NCBI GenBank assembly: GCA_034927345.1 | Contig: JAYFQE010000003.1 | Location: 1 to 64,000 of the forward strand | Reading direction: 5' to 3' | Length of the DNA stretch: 64,000 nt | Source of the DNA: JAYFQE01 sp034927345 | GTDB taxonomy: Bacteria > Bacillota > Clostridia > Saccharofermentanales > UBA5734 | Shown: piece after piece, positions 41,065-48,983 of the stretch | Numbering within the stretch: position 1 is the stretch's first letter | How the letters are laid out: each line of letters starts with the position of its first letter | Made by a program: the position numbers and the translations under genes | The notes under the pieces: generated by a model | What the model saw: the letters and a program-made list of their open reading frames with translations, nothing else | Told to the model about the DNA's origin: nothing | Database searches by the model: none

Positions 41065-41732
41065 GTCGACCTCCTGATTCTGCTGATGGCCTGATAACTG
41101 GCGGCGGCCATGGCTATATGAATGCGCATCTGCTCATGTGCCTTTTCGCTGTCGCGCTGCAGGATCGCCTGTAAAATCAGCTCATGTTCCTGCAAAACTT
41201 TTTGACTTCGCCCGGAAGTAGACAGCGATACCAGCCGGGCCTGCTGAGTGTAAAGATTGATCGGCATCAGGATATTGCGAAGTATCTTACTGCCGCTGCC
41301 GCGAAAAATCAAGTCATGGAATGTGGAATCCAGATTCTGCAGATTGATAATTTCACCATCCTGGCTTTTTGTCTGCCGCACTTCCTCATCATAAGCGGCC
41401 TGCAGATCCCTCCGCTGCTCCTCCGTCATCTGGACCGCCGCGCGGGCGGCGGCTAAAGTTTCCATACGGCTGCGCACTTCATACAAATCCAGAATATCCT
41501 GATCGCTGAAGCCCTGGACAACGACACTTTTATTGGGCGTCGTCATGACCAGGCCGTCCAGTTCCAGCTGGCAGAGCGCTTCGCGGATCGGAGTCCGGCT
41601 GACGCCCAGTTCATGGGAGACACGCAATTCCGTCAATGTTGTGCCATGCGTGTAATATCCCTGCAAAATCCGCTCCCGCAGCTGTTGATAAACTTCAGTA
41701 CGCAACGATCCGTGGCGAACGGTTCCAGGCAT
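41061..41732 (-). CDS. GntR-family (FadR/FCD type) regulator of the citrate operon
   Basis: The protein has an N-terminal winged helix (LRTEVYQQLRERILQGYY; LTELRVSHELGVSRTPIREALCQLELDGLV in parts) and a C-terminal all-helical FCD domain with the metal-type residues (YEVRSRMETLAA; FHDLIFRGSGS; EHELILQAI; HIAMAAASY). FCD regulators bind small carboxylates such as citrate or lactate. Two ATGs exist, at 41738 and 41732; the GGGG of the ribosome binding site fits the second. It is placed between acn and gltA with overlapping ends on both sides, so it is made with the enzymes it probably controls. The ATTGTATACAAT palindrome before acn is its likely operator. Confidence 0.85.
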   Translation of the reverse strand: MPGTVRHGSLRTEVYQQLRERILQGYYTHGTTLTELRVSHELGVSRTPIREALCQLELDGLVMTTPNKSVVVQGFSDQDILDLYEVRSRMETLAAARAAVQMTEEQRRDLQAAYDEEVRQTKSQDGEIINLQNLDSTFHDLIFRGSGSKILRNILMPINLYTQQARLVSLSTSGRSQKVLQEHELILQAILQRDSEKAHEQMRIHIAMAAASYQAISRIRRST

Positions 41733-41734
41733 AT

Positions 41735-43669
41735 TCATTCCCCTTTCCGGGTTTGGTTCAGCAAACCGCCGGCCAGCAGAATGCCGGCCTGGCGGCTGGA
41801 GATCGGCAGATCGCAGATGATTGAACTGTCACGGGTACGATTGAGGACGATCAGCGGCCGGCCGGCGGCCAAGGCCTTGATCTGTTCGTCAGCATTTTCA
41901 ATGAGCAGTTCATCCAGTAAACTGATCGCGTCATAATCTTCCGGATTATGGAAGGTCAGCGGCAAAATACCGTTATTAATCAAGTTGGCCATATGAATGC
42001 GGGCAAAGGACTTGGCCAGGACAGCCTTGACACCGAGCTGGAGCGGCGCCAGAGCGGCGTGTTCGCGGCTGGAGCCCTGACCGTAGTTGGCGCCGGCAAT
42101 AATCATGCCGCCGCCTTCCTTCTTCGCGCGGGCAGGGAATTCCGGATCGCAGGGCGTCAGGCAAAAGTCGGCCAGGTATGGAACGTTGGAGCGATAGGGC
42201 AGCAGCTTGGCGTTGGACGGCATGATGTGGTCGGTCGTAATATTGTCTTCGACCTTGATCAGTACTTTTCCGGTTATATCGCCTTCTACCGCATGATTGA
42301 CCGGGAACGGTTTGATGTTCGGGCCACGGACAACCGTGATGGCGGCGCCGTCGGCGGCCGGCCGAATGGTCAGATTGTCATTGACCAGGAAACGGTCCGG
42401 CAGGCAGATAACCGGCGCGTTGCCCAGAGTGCGCGGATCCGTCAAAACTCCGGTCAGAGCGCTGGCGGCGGCCACTTCTGGGCTGACCAGATAAACGCCG
42501 GCCGACGCGGTGCCCGAGCGGCCGAAGAAATTCCGGTTGTTGGTGCGCAGTGAAACCGCGTTGGTGCGCGGCGACTGGCCCATGCCGATACAAGGGCCGC
42601 AGGCCGTTTCCAGAATTCTGGCGCCGGCCGCGATCATATCGGCCAGGGCGCCGTTCAAAGCCAGCATATTCAAGACCTGGCGCGAGCCGGGCGCAATGAC
42701 CAGCGATACTTCAGGATGAACCGTTTTCCCTTTCAGGATAGCGGCAACTTTCAACATATCCATTAAAGACGAATTTGTGCAGCTGCCGATGGCAACCTGG
42801 TCGACTTTGATCGGTCCGATTTCGTTGACCGAAGCCACCCGGTCAGGGCTGTGCGGCTGGGCGGCCAGCGGTTCCAGACTGTCTAAATCAAGATCATAGA
42901 CTTCGTCATATACGGCGTCGGCATCCGGAGCAAGCGGCTGCCAGACTTCTTCCCGTTTCTGCGCGGCCAGAAAAGCGCGCGTCATTTCGTCGCTGGGGAA
43001 GATCGACGTGGTGGCGCCCAGTTCGGCGCCCATATTGGTGATGGTGGCCCGTTCCGGAACGCTTAAAGTCTTGACGCCGTCGCCGCCATATTCGATAATT
43101 TTGCCGACGCCGCCTTTGACAGACAGACGGCGCAGGACTTCCAGAATAATATCTTTAGCGCTCACCCAGGGACGCAGCTTGCCGGTCAAATTGATCCGCA
43201 CCATTTTCGGCATGGTCAGATAATACGGACCGCCGCCCATGGCCACGGCGACATCCAAGCCGCCGGCGCCGATTGCCAGCATGCCGATACCGCCGCAGGT
43301 CGGCGTGTGGCTGTCGGATCCCAGGAGGGTCTTGCCCGGCACGCCAAATCGTTCAATGTGAACCTGATGGCAAACGCCGTTGCCTGGTTTTGAGAAAAGA
43401 ATGCCGTATTTTCCGGCGACTGTCTGGATATACTGATGGTCGTCGGCATTTTCAAATCCGGTTTGCAGGGTATTATGATCGATATAGGCAACAGATAGCT
43501 CTGTCCGGACCCGAGGGATGCCGATCGCCTCAAATTGCAGATAAGCCATGGTTCCGGTCGAATCCTGGGTCAGCGTCTGGTCGATGCGGACAGCAATTTC
43601 CTGTCCTCGTGCCATCGTACCGCTGATCAAATGATTTTTTATGATTTTTTCTGCCAGGGTCAAGCCCAT
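41735..43669 (-). CDS. acnA: Aconitate hydratase
   Basis: The 644-residue protein has the aconitase order: HTPTCGGIGMLAIGAGG, the three iron-sulfur cysteines in AIGSCTNSS and ETACGPCIGMG, the swivel domain region DNITTDHIMPSNAKLLPYRS in parts, and GANYGQGSSREHAALAP with the substrate-binding Ser-Arg. It converts citrate to isocitrate with a [4Fe-4S] cluster. The short length (640 rather than 890) is typical of clostridial and archaeal-type aconitases, which resemble the mitochondrial form. It is the first gene of the operon, with GGGAGGGATCGAAT before the ATG. Homoaconitase or isopropylmalate isomerase is less likely because both domains are in one chain and gltA is adjacent. Confidence 0.9.
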   Translation of the reverse strand: MGLTLAEKIIKNHLISGTMARGQEIAVRIDQTLTQDSTGTMAYLQFEAIGIPRVRTELSVAYIDHNTLQTGFENADDHQYIQTVAGKYGILFSKPGNGVCHQVHIERFGVPGKTLLGSDSHTPTCGGIGMLAIGAGGLDVAVAMGGGPYYLTMPKMVRINLTGKLRPWVSAKDIILEVLRRLSVKGGVGKIIEYGGDGVKTLSVPERATITNMGAELGATTSIFPSDEMTRAFLAAQKREEVWQPLAPDADAVYDEVYDLDLDSLEPLAAQPHSPDRVASVNEIGPIKVDQVAIGSCTNSSLMDMLKVAAILKGKTVHPEVSLVIAPGSRQVLNMLALNGALADMIAAGARILETACGPCIGMGQSPRTNAVSLRTNNRNFFGRSGTASAGVYLVSPEVAAASALTGVLTDPRTLGNAPVICLPDRFLVNDNLTIRPAADGAAITVVRGPNIKPFPVNHAVEGDITGKVLIKVEDNITTDHIMPSNAKLLPYRSNVPYLADFCLTPCDPEFPARAKKEGGGMIIAGANYGQGSSREHAALAPLQLGVKAVLAKSFARIHMANLINNGILPLTFHNPEDYDAISLLDELLIENADEQIKALAAGRPLIVLNRTRDSSIICDLPISSRQAGILLAGGLLNQTRKGE

Positions 43670-43689
43670 ATTCGATCCCTCCCAAAGTG

Positions 43690-43701
43690 ATTGTATACAA
43701 T
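43690..43701. promoter_or_regulatory. Candidate GntR operator before acnA
   Basis: ATTGTATACAAT is a perfect 12-base palindrome about 20 bases ahead of the acnA start. It lies just downstream of the expected transcription start, where bound repressor would block RNA polymerase. A related half ATTGTATGAT overlaps the -10 region. Confidence 0.6.
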
Positions 43702-43710
43702 ATTGAACCT

Positions 43711-43740
43711 ATTATCATACAATGCCCTGAATTTTGTCAA
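43711..43740 (-). promoter_or_regulatory. Promoter of the acnA-gntR-gltA operon
   Basis: TTGACA (43735-43740), 18 bases, GATAAT (43711-43716). The -35 is a perfect consensus. Confidence 0.75.
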
Positions 43741-43850
43741 CTATTCTCTGCCGAAAATATGAATGAAAACGCTAAAAAGAATAGATTTCATCGGGAATAA
43801 TCGATCTGGCAAACAAATTTATGCAATTTTAACAAATCAAACTTGCATTA

Positions 43851-45263
43851 TCAACCGACAAGCGTTTTGCCTTCCGGGTGAACCAATTCCTTTTTGGCCG
43901 CATGCTGCATGGTCAGGCTGAGCGCGAAGGACGCCGGACCGACACGGCCCAAGTACATAGCCGGAATCAAAACCGCCCAACTGGCCGGATGCAGACCGGG
44001 CGTGCCCGCCGAAGTCAGGCCGACTGTCGCGAAAGCGGACGTGGATTCGTAAACCAAATCCAGAAAACTGAATCGGCCGGCCCTTAAAGCATCATTTTCG
44101 AAGAAACTCATTAACATACTGCAAATCAGAACAATGCTCATAGCCAGACCCATAATGGCAAAAGCGCGGGTAAAGGTTTCGCGGGGCAAGCGGTGCCGGA
44201 ACAAAACGATATTTTCCTGACCATGAACATCGGAAATAATCGTCGCCATGATGACAGCAAAGGTTGACACTTTAATACCGCCGCCGGTCGAACCGGGCGC
44301 GGCGCCTATAAACATCAGAATAGTCGTCATAAACTTGGAACTGTCTGTTAAACTCCCCTGATCAATCGAATTGAAGCCGGCGGTTCTCGGCGTCACCGAC
44401 TGGAAAAAGGCGGCGATCGGCCGCTGCCATTCCGGCAGCGAACCTAATGAATAGGTTGTCATTTGATTGTTGTATTCGACAATCAGGAAAAAAACGGTTC
44501 CGACCAAAAGAAGCAGTCCGGTCATGGATAAGACAACCTTACTGTGAAACAGCAATTTACGTTCTTTATGGAAATCAAGCAAATTGGACCAGACAACAAA
44601 TCCCAAACCGCCGAAGATGATCAGAAAACCGGTGGTCAAGATAACGACCGGATCGCCATTCCAGGCGGTCAGACTGCTGAACGGTCCGGCGTCTGAGTCG
44701 CCGTGCAGATCGAAACCGGCGTTGCAGAAAGCCGATACGGATTGAAAAAATCCTTTGCCAACGCCGCGGAGGAAGCCATATTTCCCGATGAAACGCCAGG
44801 ACAGGATGACCCCGCCGACAAATTCAGCGCCGAACGTGATCGCCATGATTTTACGGACTAGCCGCAGAACATCCGGAAAACTAAAGCTGGCTGTCGATTC
44901 CTGGGCGATAACCAGGGTTTTCAGCGTCGCCTTTTTTCGCATAAAGCTATAAAAAAAGCTGGTAATGGTAACCAGGCCCAGGCCGCCGATCTGGATCAGG
45001 CCGATGATGACCAGCTTGCCGAAGACCGTCCAGTGCGTGGCGGTGTCGACGGTAACCAGACCGGTCACGCAGGTGGCTGAGGTGGCGGTAAAAAGCGCTT
45101 GCAGGAAACCGATGCTCCGGCCGTCGCGCGAGGCCGCCGGCAGGGTTAGCAACAGGCCGCCGGTCAGAATAACCAGTAAAAACGAGGTGGCGATAATCCG
45201 GACCGGCTTGGCATTAAGCCAGTGCCCGGCCAGAACAGGATGATTTTTCTTAACAACGATCAT
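43851..45263 (-). CDS. TrkH/KtrB-family potassium uptake channel subunit
   Basis: The 470-residue membrane protein has four membrane-pore-membrane repeats with the selectivity-loop segments TSATCVTGLVTVD, FCNAGFDLHGD, TPRTAGFNSID and ATVGLTSAGTPG. It therefore forms a potassium (or sodium-coupled potassium) pathway through the membrane, gated by a cytoplasmic TrkA/KtrA ring. The size and the spacing of repeats are nearer to KtrB than to E. coli TrkH. It is the last gene of a three-gene operon behind two TrkA-type regulators, 19 bases after the nearest. AGGAGAAAAGTT precedes the ATG. Confidence 0.9.
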   Translation of the reverse strand: MIVVKKNHPVLAGHWLNAKPVRIIATSFLLVILTGGLLLTLPAASRDGRSIGFLQALFTATSATCVTGLVTVDTATHWTVFGKLVIIGLIQIGGLGLVTITSFFYSFMRKKATLKTLVIAQESTASFSFPDVLRLVRKIMAITFGAEFVGGVILSWRFIGKYGFLRGVGKGFFQSVSAFCNAGFDLHGDSDAGPFSSLTAWNGDPVVILTTGFLIIFGGLGFVVWSNLLDFHKERKLLFHSKVVLSMTGLLLLVGTVFFLIVEYNNQMTTYSLGSLPEWQRPIAAFFQSVTPRTAGFNSIDQGSLTDSSKFMTTILMFIGAAPGSTGGGIKVSTFAVIMATIISDVHGQENIVLFRHRLPRETFTRAFAIMGLAMSIVLICSMLMSFFENDALRAGRFSFLDLVYESTSAFATVGLTSAGTPGLHPASWAVLIPAMYLGRVGPASFALSLTMQHAAKKELVHPEGKTLVG

Positions 45264-45282
45264 AACTTTTCTCCTACAGATG

Positions 45283-45945
45283 TCAGCGAACCATCATTTT
45301 CCAGATAGAATCATATTCACTTTCATCACAAACCAAAAGCATCATATCGCCCGGGTGCATAACCAGATCGCCGCCCGGCATTTCGACGGTTCCGTCTTCA
45401 CGCGTCAGCAAGACAACTTTGCTGGATCCGGGGAAATCGTATTCCAGCAAGGTTTTCCCAACGGCGGCCGAATGAGGCGAGAGTTTGAATTCGACAATAG
45501 ACTTGCTGGTTTTTTCGATGGAAAACGCGACCCGCATGCCGATGTAGTCAATCTCCTGCTCAATGATGTCGGCGAGAATCTGGGTGCTCGAATAGACGCG
45601 GTCGACGCCAAGGCGGTTGAACATTTCGACATTTTTCGGGTTGTTGACACGGGCAACGGTCACTTTGACGTGAAAACGCTTTTTGGCAATTTCACAGCCG
45701 ACCAGGTTATTCTCGTCTTTGCCGGTTACGGCAATATAGAAGTCGGCGCGACGGCAATCGACTTCTTCCAGCATCTGAATGCTGGTTCCGTCGCCGTTAT
45801 AGACATTAACCTCGTCAAAATCGGTGGCAATCCGTTCACAAACGTCTTTTTGCTGTTCGATGATCGATATATCATGCCGGTAAGGGCGCAGAGTCTTAAT
45901 CAAATAATAAGCGAGCTTGCCGCCGCCAACAATAAATATTTTCAT
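45283..45945 (-). CDS. TrkA/KtrA-type potassium regulator, NAD-binding RCK protein
   Basis: The 220-residue cytoplasmic protein has an RCK-N Rossmann domain (MKIFIVGGGKLAYYLIKTL; VNVYNGDGTSIQML; FYIAVTGKDENNLVG) and a C-terminal TrkA-C domain (SIVEFKLSPHSAAVGKTLLEYDF in parts; LVMHPGDMMLLVCD). These proteins ring the membrane channel and gate it in response to NAD(H), ATP or cyclic di-AMP. It is the middle gene of the operon, between a second TrkA-type gene and the channel gene. The glycine motif reads GGGKLA rather than GxGxxG with a final glycine, so nucleotide preference may differ from its partner. Confidence 0.88.
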   Translation of the reverse strand: MKIFIVGGGKLAYYLIKTLRPYRHDISIIEQQKDVCERIATDFDEVNVYNGDGTSIQMLEEVDCRRADFYIAVTGKDENNLVGCEIAKKRFHVKVTVARVNNPKNVEMFNRLGVDRVYSSTQILADIIEQEIDYIGMRVAFSIEKTSKSIVEFKLSPHSAAVGKTLLEYDFPGSSKVVLLTREDGTVEMPGGDLVMHPGDMMLLVCDESEYDSIWKMMVR

Positions 45946-45962
45946 TTACAATACCTTCTTCC

Positions 45963-46571
45963 TCACTGCAGATCGGCTAAAACCAGTTCATCGCCGGCTA
46001 ATACTCTCAAGCCGGGTACCGCCAGGAGCAAACGGCCGCGCCGCAGCAAACCGAAGATCAATTTGCCGGTGTCGGTTGACAGATCGGTTATTTCTTCGCC
46101 GATCAAATTTACATCGATCGGAACGCTGGTATAAAGAACATTCGTATCGTAGACTTTTTGATATTGTTCCTTCTCTTCGCCGGCAATTTTGCGCAGAAAA
46201 GCCTGAACCGTAAGATCGGTGGAACACACCGTATTTAAGCCAAATTCGTCAAAAACCTGGCGGCTGCGCGGATTAAAAATCCGGGTGATTATTTTCTCAA
46301 CATGGAAGATTTCCGCCGCGATTTGCGCGACCATGATATTGATATTGTCATTCTGGGTCACTGCGCAAATTACATCGGCAGTTTCAACGCCGGCCTGACG
46401 AAGAACATCGCGGTCGATCGGCACGCCGGTTATCTTGATACAATCCAGATCGGCAGCCGATTGAATCAGCTGGCTGTCACTTTCGACGATAACGACATCG
46501 TGTCCTTGAGAGACTAATGCGGAAGCCAGCGATGAGCCGACTTTACCGCAGCCGATGATGATAATTTGCAT
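45963..46571 (-). CDS. Second TrkA-type potassium regulator, NAD-binding RCK protein
   Basis: The 202-residue protein has an RCK-N domain with intact GxGxxG (IIIIGCGKVGSSLASAL), ADVICAVTQNDNINIMVA, ITRIFNPRSRQVFDEFG, and a shorter TrkA-C-like end (SVPIDVNLIGEEITDLS; VLAGDELVLADLQ). It is a paralogue of the next gene. E. coli TrkA contains two such halves in one chain; here two single-unit proteins are encoded side by side ahead of the channel, which suggests a hetero-oligomeric ring. It is the first gene of the operon, preceded by GAGGTGAGAAAGT and an extended TGG-CATAAT promoter-like sequence near 46600. Confidence 0.86.
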   Translation of the reverse strand: MQIIIIGCGKVGSSLASALVSQGHDVVIVESDSQLIQSAADLDCIKITGVPIDRDVLRQAGVETADVICAVTQNDNINIMVAQIAAEIFHVEKIITRIFNPRSRQVFDEFGLNTVCSTDLTVQAFLRKIAGEEKEQYQKVYDTNVLYTSVPIDVNLIGEEITDLSTDTGKLIFGLLRRGRLLLAVPGLRVLAGDELVLADLQ

Positions 46572-46648
46572 ACTTTCTCACCTCATAAACGATTATGCCA
46601 TACTTATGTATTGGTGCTCATTAAATTCCTGTTAACATCTGCAACGCA

Positions 46649-47449
46649 TCAGCTAAAATTCGAGCCGCGCCGGGCAATCATAAGTTCATAACTTAAAATC
46701 GACGCAGCTGCCGCCGCATTCAGAGACTCGGCTTTCCCCGGCATCGGGATGCGGACGAGAATCTGGCAGGCCGCGCAGGCCGTTTCGCTCAGACCATGCG
46801 CTTCGTTGCCGATAACCAGCGCGGCGCTTGGCGGCCAGCTTGTACGCTCCAGTACCCGGCCCCGCGAATCGGCGGCCAGCAAAGGGATTCCGGCTAAAGC
46901 CAGCCAGGCAGCGATCGTCCGGATATCCGGCATCATCAGTAAAGGGATATGGAAGCAGGAGCCCATAGCCGCCCGCAAAACCTTGGCGTTCATCGGCCAG
47001 ACCGTACCATCGGTAATAATCACGCCGTTGAAGGCAAAAGCATCGGCCGTACGGATTAAAGTGCCCAGGTTGCCCGGATCTTGCAAGCCCTCGGCAATCA
47101 GATACAGGCCTTGACTGTCCGGCGGGCCGGCCGGATTTTCCAGGACCGGCGAACGGCAGACCAACGCAATGCCCTGGGGATGTTCCGTATCGCATAGGCC
47201 GGCAAATAAGGTATCCGGCATACTGTATCGGGATACTTGTCCGGGCAGTTGATCGACAATCTGACGCGCGGCAACGCCGGCGCCATCAGCAAGGATCGCG
47301 GTTTCCGCGACAACACCGGATTCGAGCGCATCCTGGCACAGTCGGCTGCCCTCAAGGAAAACCAGGCCCGCCGGCCGGCTCTGGCGAGGGCGGCTGACAG
47401 TCAACAGGTTCTTGTATTTGGGGTTGGCGCGACTGATGATGCGTTCCAT
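46649..47449 (-). CDS. TrmH/SpoU-family RNA 2'-O-methyltransferase
   Basis: The 266-residue protein has an N-terminal substrate-binding domain (ISRANPKYKNLLTVSRPRQSRPAGLVFLEG in parts) and a SPOUT knot domain with the three motifs: DPGNLGTLIRTADAF, ALVIGNEAHGLS and IPMPGKAESLNAAAAASI. These enzymes use S-adenosylmethionine to methylate a ribose in rRNA or tRNA; the N-terminal pattern fits the rRNA-acting group (RlmB, TsnR, YsgA-like). It lies downstream of rplT in the same direction, as in many Bacillota, so it may share the ribosomal operon. The target nucleotide is not predictable. Confidence 0.88.
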   Translation of the reverse strand: MERIISRANPKYKNLLTVSRPRQSRPAGLVFLEGSRLCQDALESGVVAETAILADGAGVAARQIVDQLPGQVSRYSMPDTLFAGLCDTEHPQGIALVCRSPVLENPAGPPDSQGLYLIAEGLQDPGNLGTLIRTADAFAFNGVIITDGTVWPMNAKVLRAAMGSCFHIPLLMMPDIRTIAAWLALAGIPLLAADSRGRVLERTSWPPSAALVIGNEAHGLSETACAACQILVRIPMPGKAESLNAAAAASILSYELMIARRGSNFS

Positions 47450-47584
47450 GATGTTTTTCCTTTAATGCTGCAAGGACGGGCAAAAACCCGTCCAATGCTT
47501 TGAAAAATGTCTTGCGGCCAGTCCCATATCGGGAACTGACCGCGTTTGTTTGCATACTCCGCCGAAACGGAGCCGATTTTCAAC
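47450..47584 (-). other. Hairpin-rich spacer between rplT and the RNA methyltransferase gene
   Basis: Three inverted repeats lie in this 135-base gap: CTCCG/CGGAG near 47560-47575, GCGGTCAGT/ACTGGCCGC around 47512-47541, and GGACGGG-TTTTT-GCCCGTCC at 47473-47492. None has a proper T-run on the minus strand, so they look like processing or attenuation elements rather than a clean terminator. Short open frames here overlap the downstream gene and have no protein-like features. Confidence 0.45.
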
Positions 47585-47938
47585 TTATAAAGCCGCTTTG
47601 GCCTTATCGCAAAGCGCGGTAAAACCGGCCGGATCTTTGACCGCGATGTCGGCCAGAACCTTGCGGTCCAGCTGGATCTGAGCGCGGCTGAGTCCGTTCA
47701 TGAAACGGCTGTAAGACAGGCCGTTCAAACGGGCGGCAGCGTTGATGCGGGTTATCCACAGTTTGCGGAACTCGCGTTTTTTATTGCGGCGATCGCGGTA
47801 AGCATAGCTCAAGGATTTCATGACCTGTTGATTTGCTACCTTGAAGAGCTTGCTCTTATGGCCGAAATAACCTTTGGCCAATTTCAATATTTTCTTGTGG
47901 CGTGCTTTCGTTCTGACGGATCTCTTTACTCTAGTCAT
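47585..47938 (-). CDS. rplT: Ribosomal protein bL20
   Basis: The 117-residue basic protein matches L20 along its length: TRVKRSVRTKARHKKILKLAKGYFG in parts, AYRDRRNKKREFRKLWITRINAAAR in parts, and YSRFMNGL. L20 is needed for early 50S assembly and, in Bacillota, represses its own operon by binding the leader RNA. It is the third gene of infC-rpmI-rplT. Its start is 45 bases after rpmI, with GGGAGGGTTCCTAG before the ATG. Confidence 0.97.
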   Translation of the reverse strand: MTRVKRSVRTKARHKKILKLAKGYFGHKSKLFKVANQQVMKSLSYAYRDRRNKKREFRKLWITRINAAARLNGLSYSRFMNGLSRAQIQLDRKVLADIAVKDPAGFTALCDKAKAAL

Positions 47939-47983
47939 CTAGGAACCCTCCCGTTACATGCATCTTGGAATCAGGGTGTCTGC

Positions 47984-48181
47984 TTACATATAGGGAATAA
48001 GCTGACGGATCGTATGCTGGTTGACCGATGAAACAACGACGGATTTGCGCAGATTGCGTTTCCTCTTGGTTGATTTCTTGGTCAGGATATGCTTTTTGTA
48101 CGCCTGAGACCGCATCACTTTACCGGTTCCGGTCACCTTGTATCTCTTTTTTGATGAGCTGTGTGTTTTTTGTTTCGGCAT
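47984..48181 (-). CDS. rpmI: Ribosomal protein bL35
   Basis: The 65-residue basic protein starts MPKQKTHSSSKKRYKVTGTGKV and contains KKHILTKKSTKRKRNLRKS, the L35 pattern. The ATG at 48181 follows GGAGG by eight bases; a TTG two codons earlier is rejected. It lies 38 bases after infC and 45 before rplT. Confidence 0.97.
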   Translation of the reverse strand: MPKQKTHSSSKKRYKVTGTGKVMRSQAYKKHILTKKSTKRKRNLRKSVVVSSVNQHTIRQLIPYM

Positions 48182-48219
48182 ATGCAATTCCTCCCTTATT
48201 GTGAACTCATGCGCTGCAA

Positions 48220-48741
48220 TCAGTTTTTGCGGGGCGCCAGGAACATCACCATATTTCGGCCTTCAACCTTGGGGTCACGATCCACTTGCCCGACGTCCTT
48301 GCAAGCTTCGATAAACTGTTTCATGACCTCATATCCCCGGCTGATGTAAGCCATTTCGCGTCCGCGGAATTTGATGACAACCTTGACCCGGTCTCCATCC
48401 TGCAGGAACCGGCAGGCATTCTTGGTCTTGTATCCGAAATCGTGCTCCTCGGTCGTCAGCTTAAGGCCGACTTCCTTGATTTCCGTCACTCTTTGGTTCT
48501 TTTTGGCTTCACGTTCTTTCTTGGCGAGCTCAAACATGTACTTGCCATAGTCCATGATTTTGCAGACTGGATTATCTGCCTGAGCTGAAATCAAAACCAA
48601 ATCCAGATCCTGATCCTCTGCTCTTTTTCTCGCCTCAGCTATGGGAACAACGCCCACCATGCTGCCATCGCTTTCAATCAGTCGCACTCTTTGGAATCTG
48701 ATCTCCTCATTGATCAGCAGACCGCTGCTTTGCTTGCCGAT
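48220..48741 (-). CDS. infC: Translation initiation factor IF-3, probable ATC start
   Basis: The protein matches IF-3: LLINEEIRFQRVRLIESDGSMVGV in parts, LVLISAQADNPVCKIMDYGKYMFE in parts, and GDRVKVVIKFRGREMA. IF-3 keeps 30S subunits apart from 50S and checks start codons. The frame is open upstream to an ATG at 48813, but that stretch covers the leader hairpin and is not protein-like. The ribosome binding site GGGGGG (48751-48756) lies nine bases before an ATC at 48741 and three before an ATT at 48747. Nine is this genome's normal spacing, so ATC is chosen, giving 173 residues, the usual length. Rare start codons are a known autoregulation device in infC. Confidence 0.93.
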   Translation of the reverse strand: MGKQSSGLLINEEIRFQRVRLIESDGSMVGVVPIAEARKRAEDQDLDLVLISAQADNPVCKIMDYGKYMFELAKKEREAKKNQRVTEIKEVGLKLTTEEHDFGYKTKNACRFLQDGDRVKVVIKFRGREMAYISRGYEVMKQFIEACKDVGQVDRDPKVEGRNMVMFLAPRKN

Positions 48742-48756
48742 AAGAATACACCCCCC

Positions 48757-48798
48757 AAAATAAAAAATGAGCCGACGCCCGTACATCCGCTCCAGCTC
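48757..48798 (-). terminator. Attenuator in the infC-rpmI-rplT leader
   Basis: On the minus strand GAGCTGGAGC pairs with GCGTCGGCTC (one mismatch, one or two G-T pairs) around a ten-base loop and is followed by ATTTTTTATTTT, directly before the infC ribosome binding site. Bacillota infC operons are known to be controlled by L20-dependent attenuation in the leader; this hairpin fits that role. Confidence 0.75.
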
Positions 48799-48890
48799 AA
48801 TCATGAAAGTCATTCTTCCGATGAATCTGCTATAAACCTCTTCGCTTTGCTTGAGGTGAGAAGCGGATGCCTCTGCTTGCTATCAAAGGT

Positions 48891-48919
48891 ATTTTAAGCG
48901 GCAAACGCTTGTCTGTCAA
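48891..48919 (-). promoter_or_regulatory. Promoter of the infC-rpmI-rplT operon
   Basis: TTGACA (48914-48919), 17 bases, TAAAAT (48891-48896). It would give a leader of about 140 bases containing the attenuator. Confidence 0.8.
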
Positions 48920-48983
48920 GTCTTTTTGTGATATCGTGATCGAAAAGGCCGCCAAACCGGCCTGACTATCCAGGAGGCTAAGC

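Noticed and set aside
47352..47583. Two small minus-strand frames (60 and 67 codons) between rplT and the methyltransferase gene
   Set aside because: Both run into the methyltransferase gene in another frame, cover hairpins, and have no convincing ribosome binding site or family resemblance.
48742..48813. infC start at the upstream ATG (48813)
   Set aside because: The extra residues are encoded by the attenuator hairpin and its T-run (giving FYFGG-like residues) and would make IF-3 too long; the ribosome binding site lies after them.
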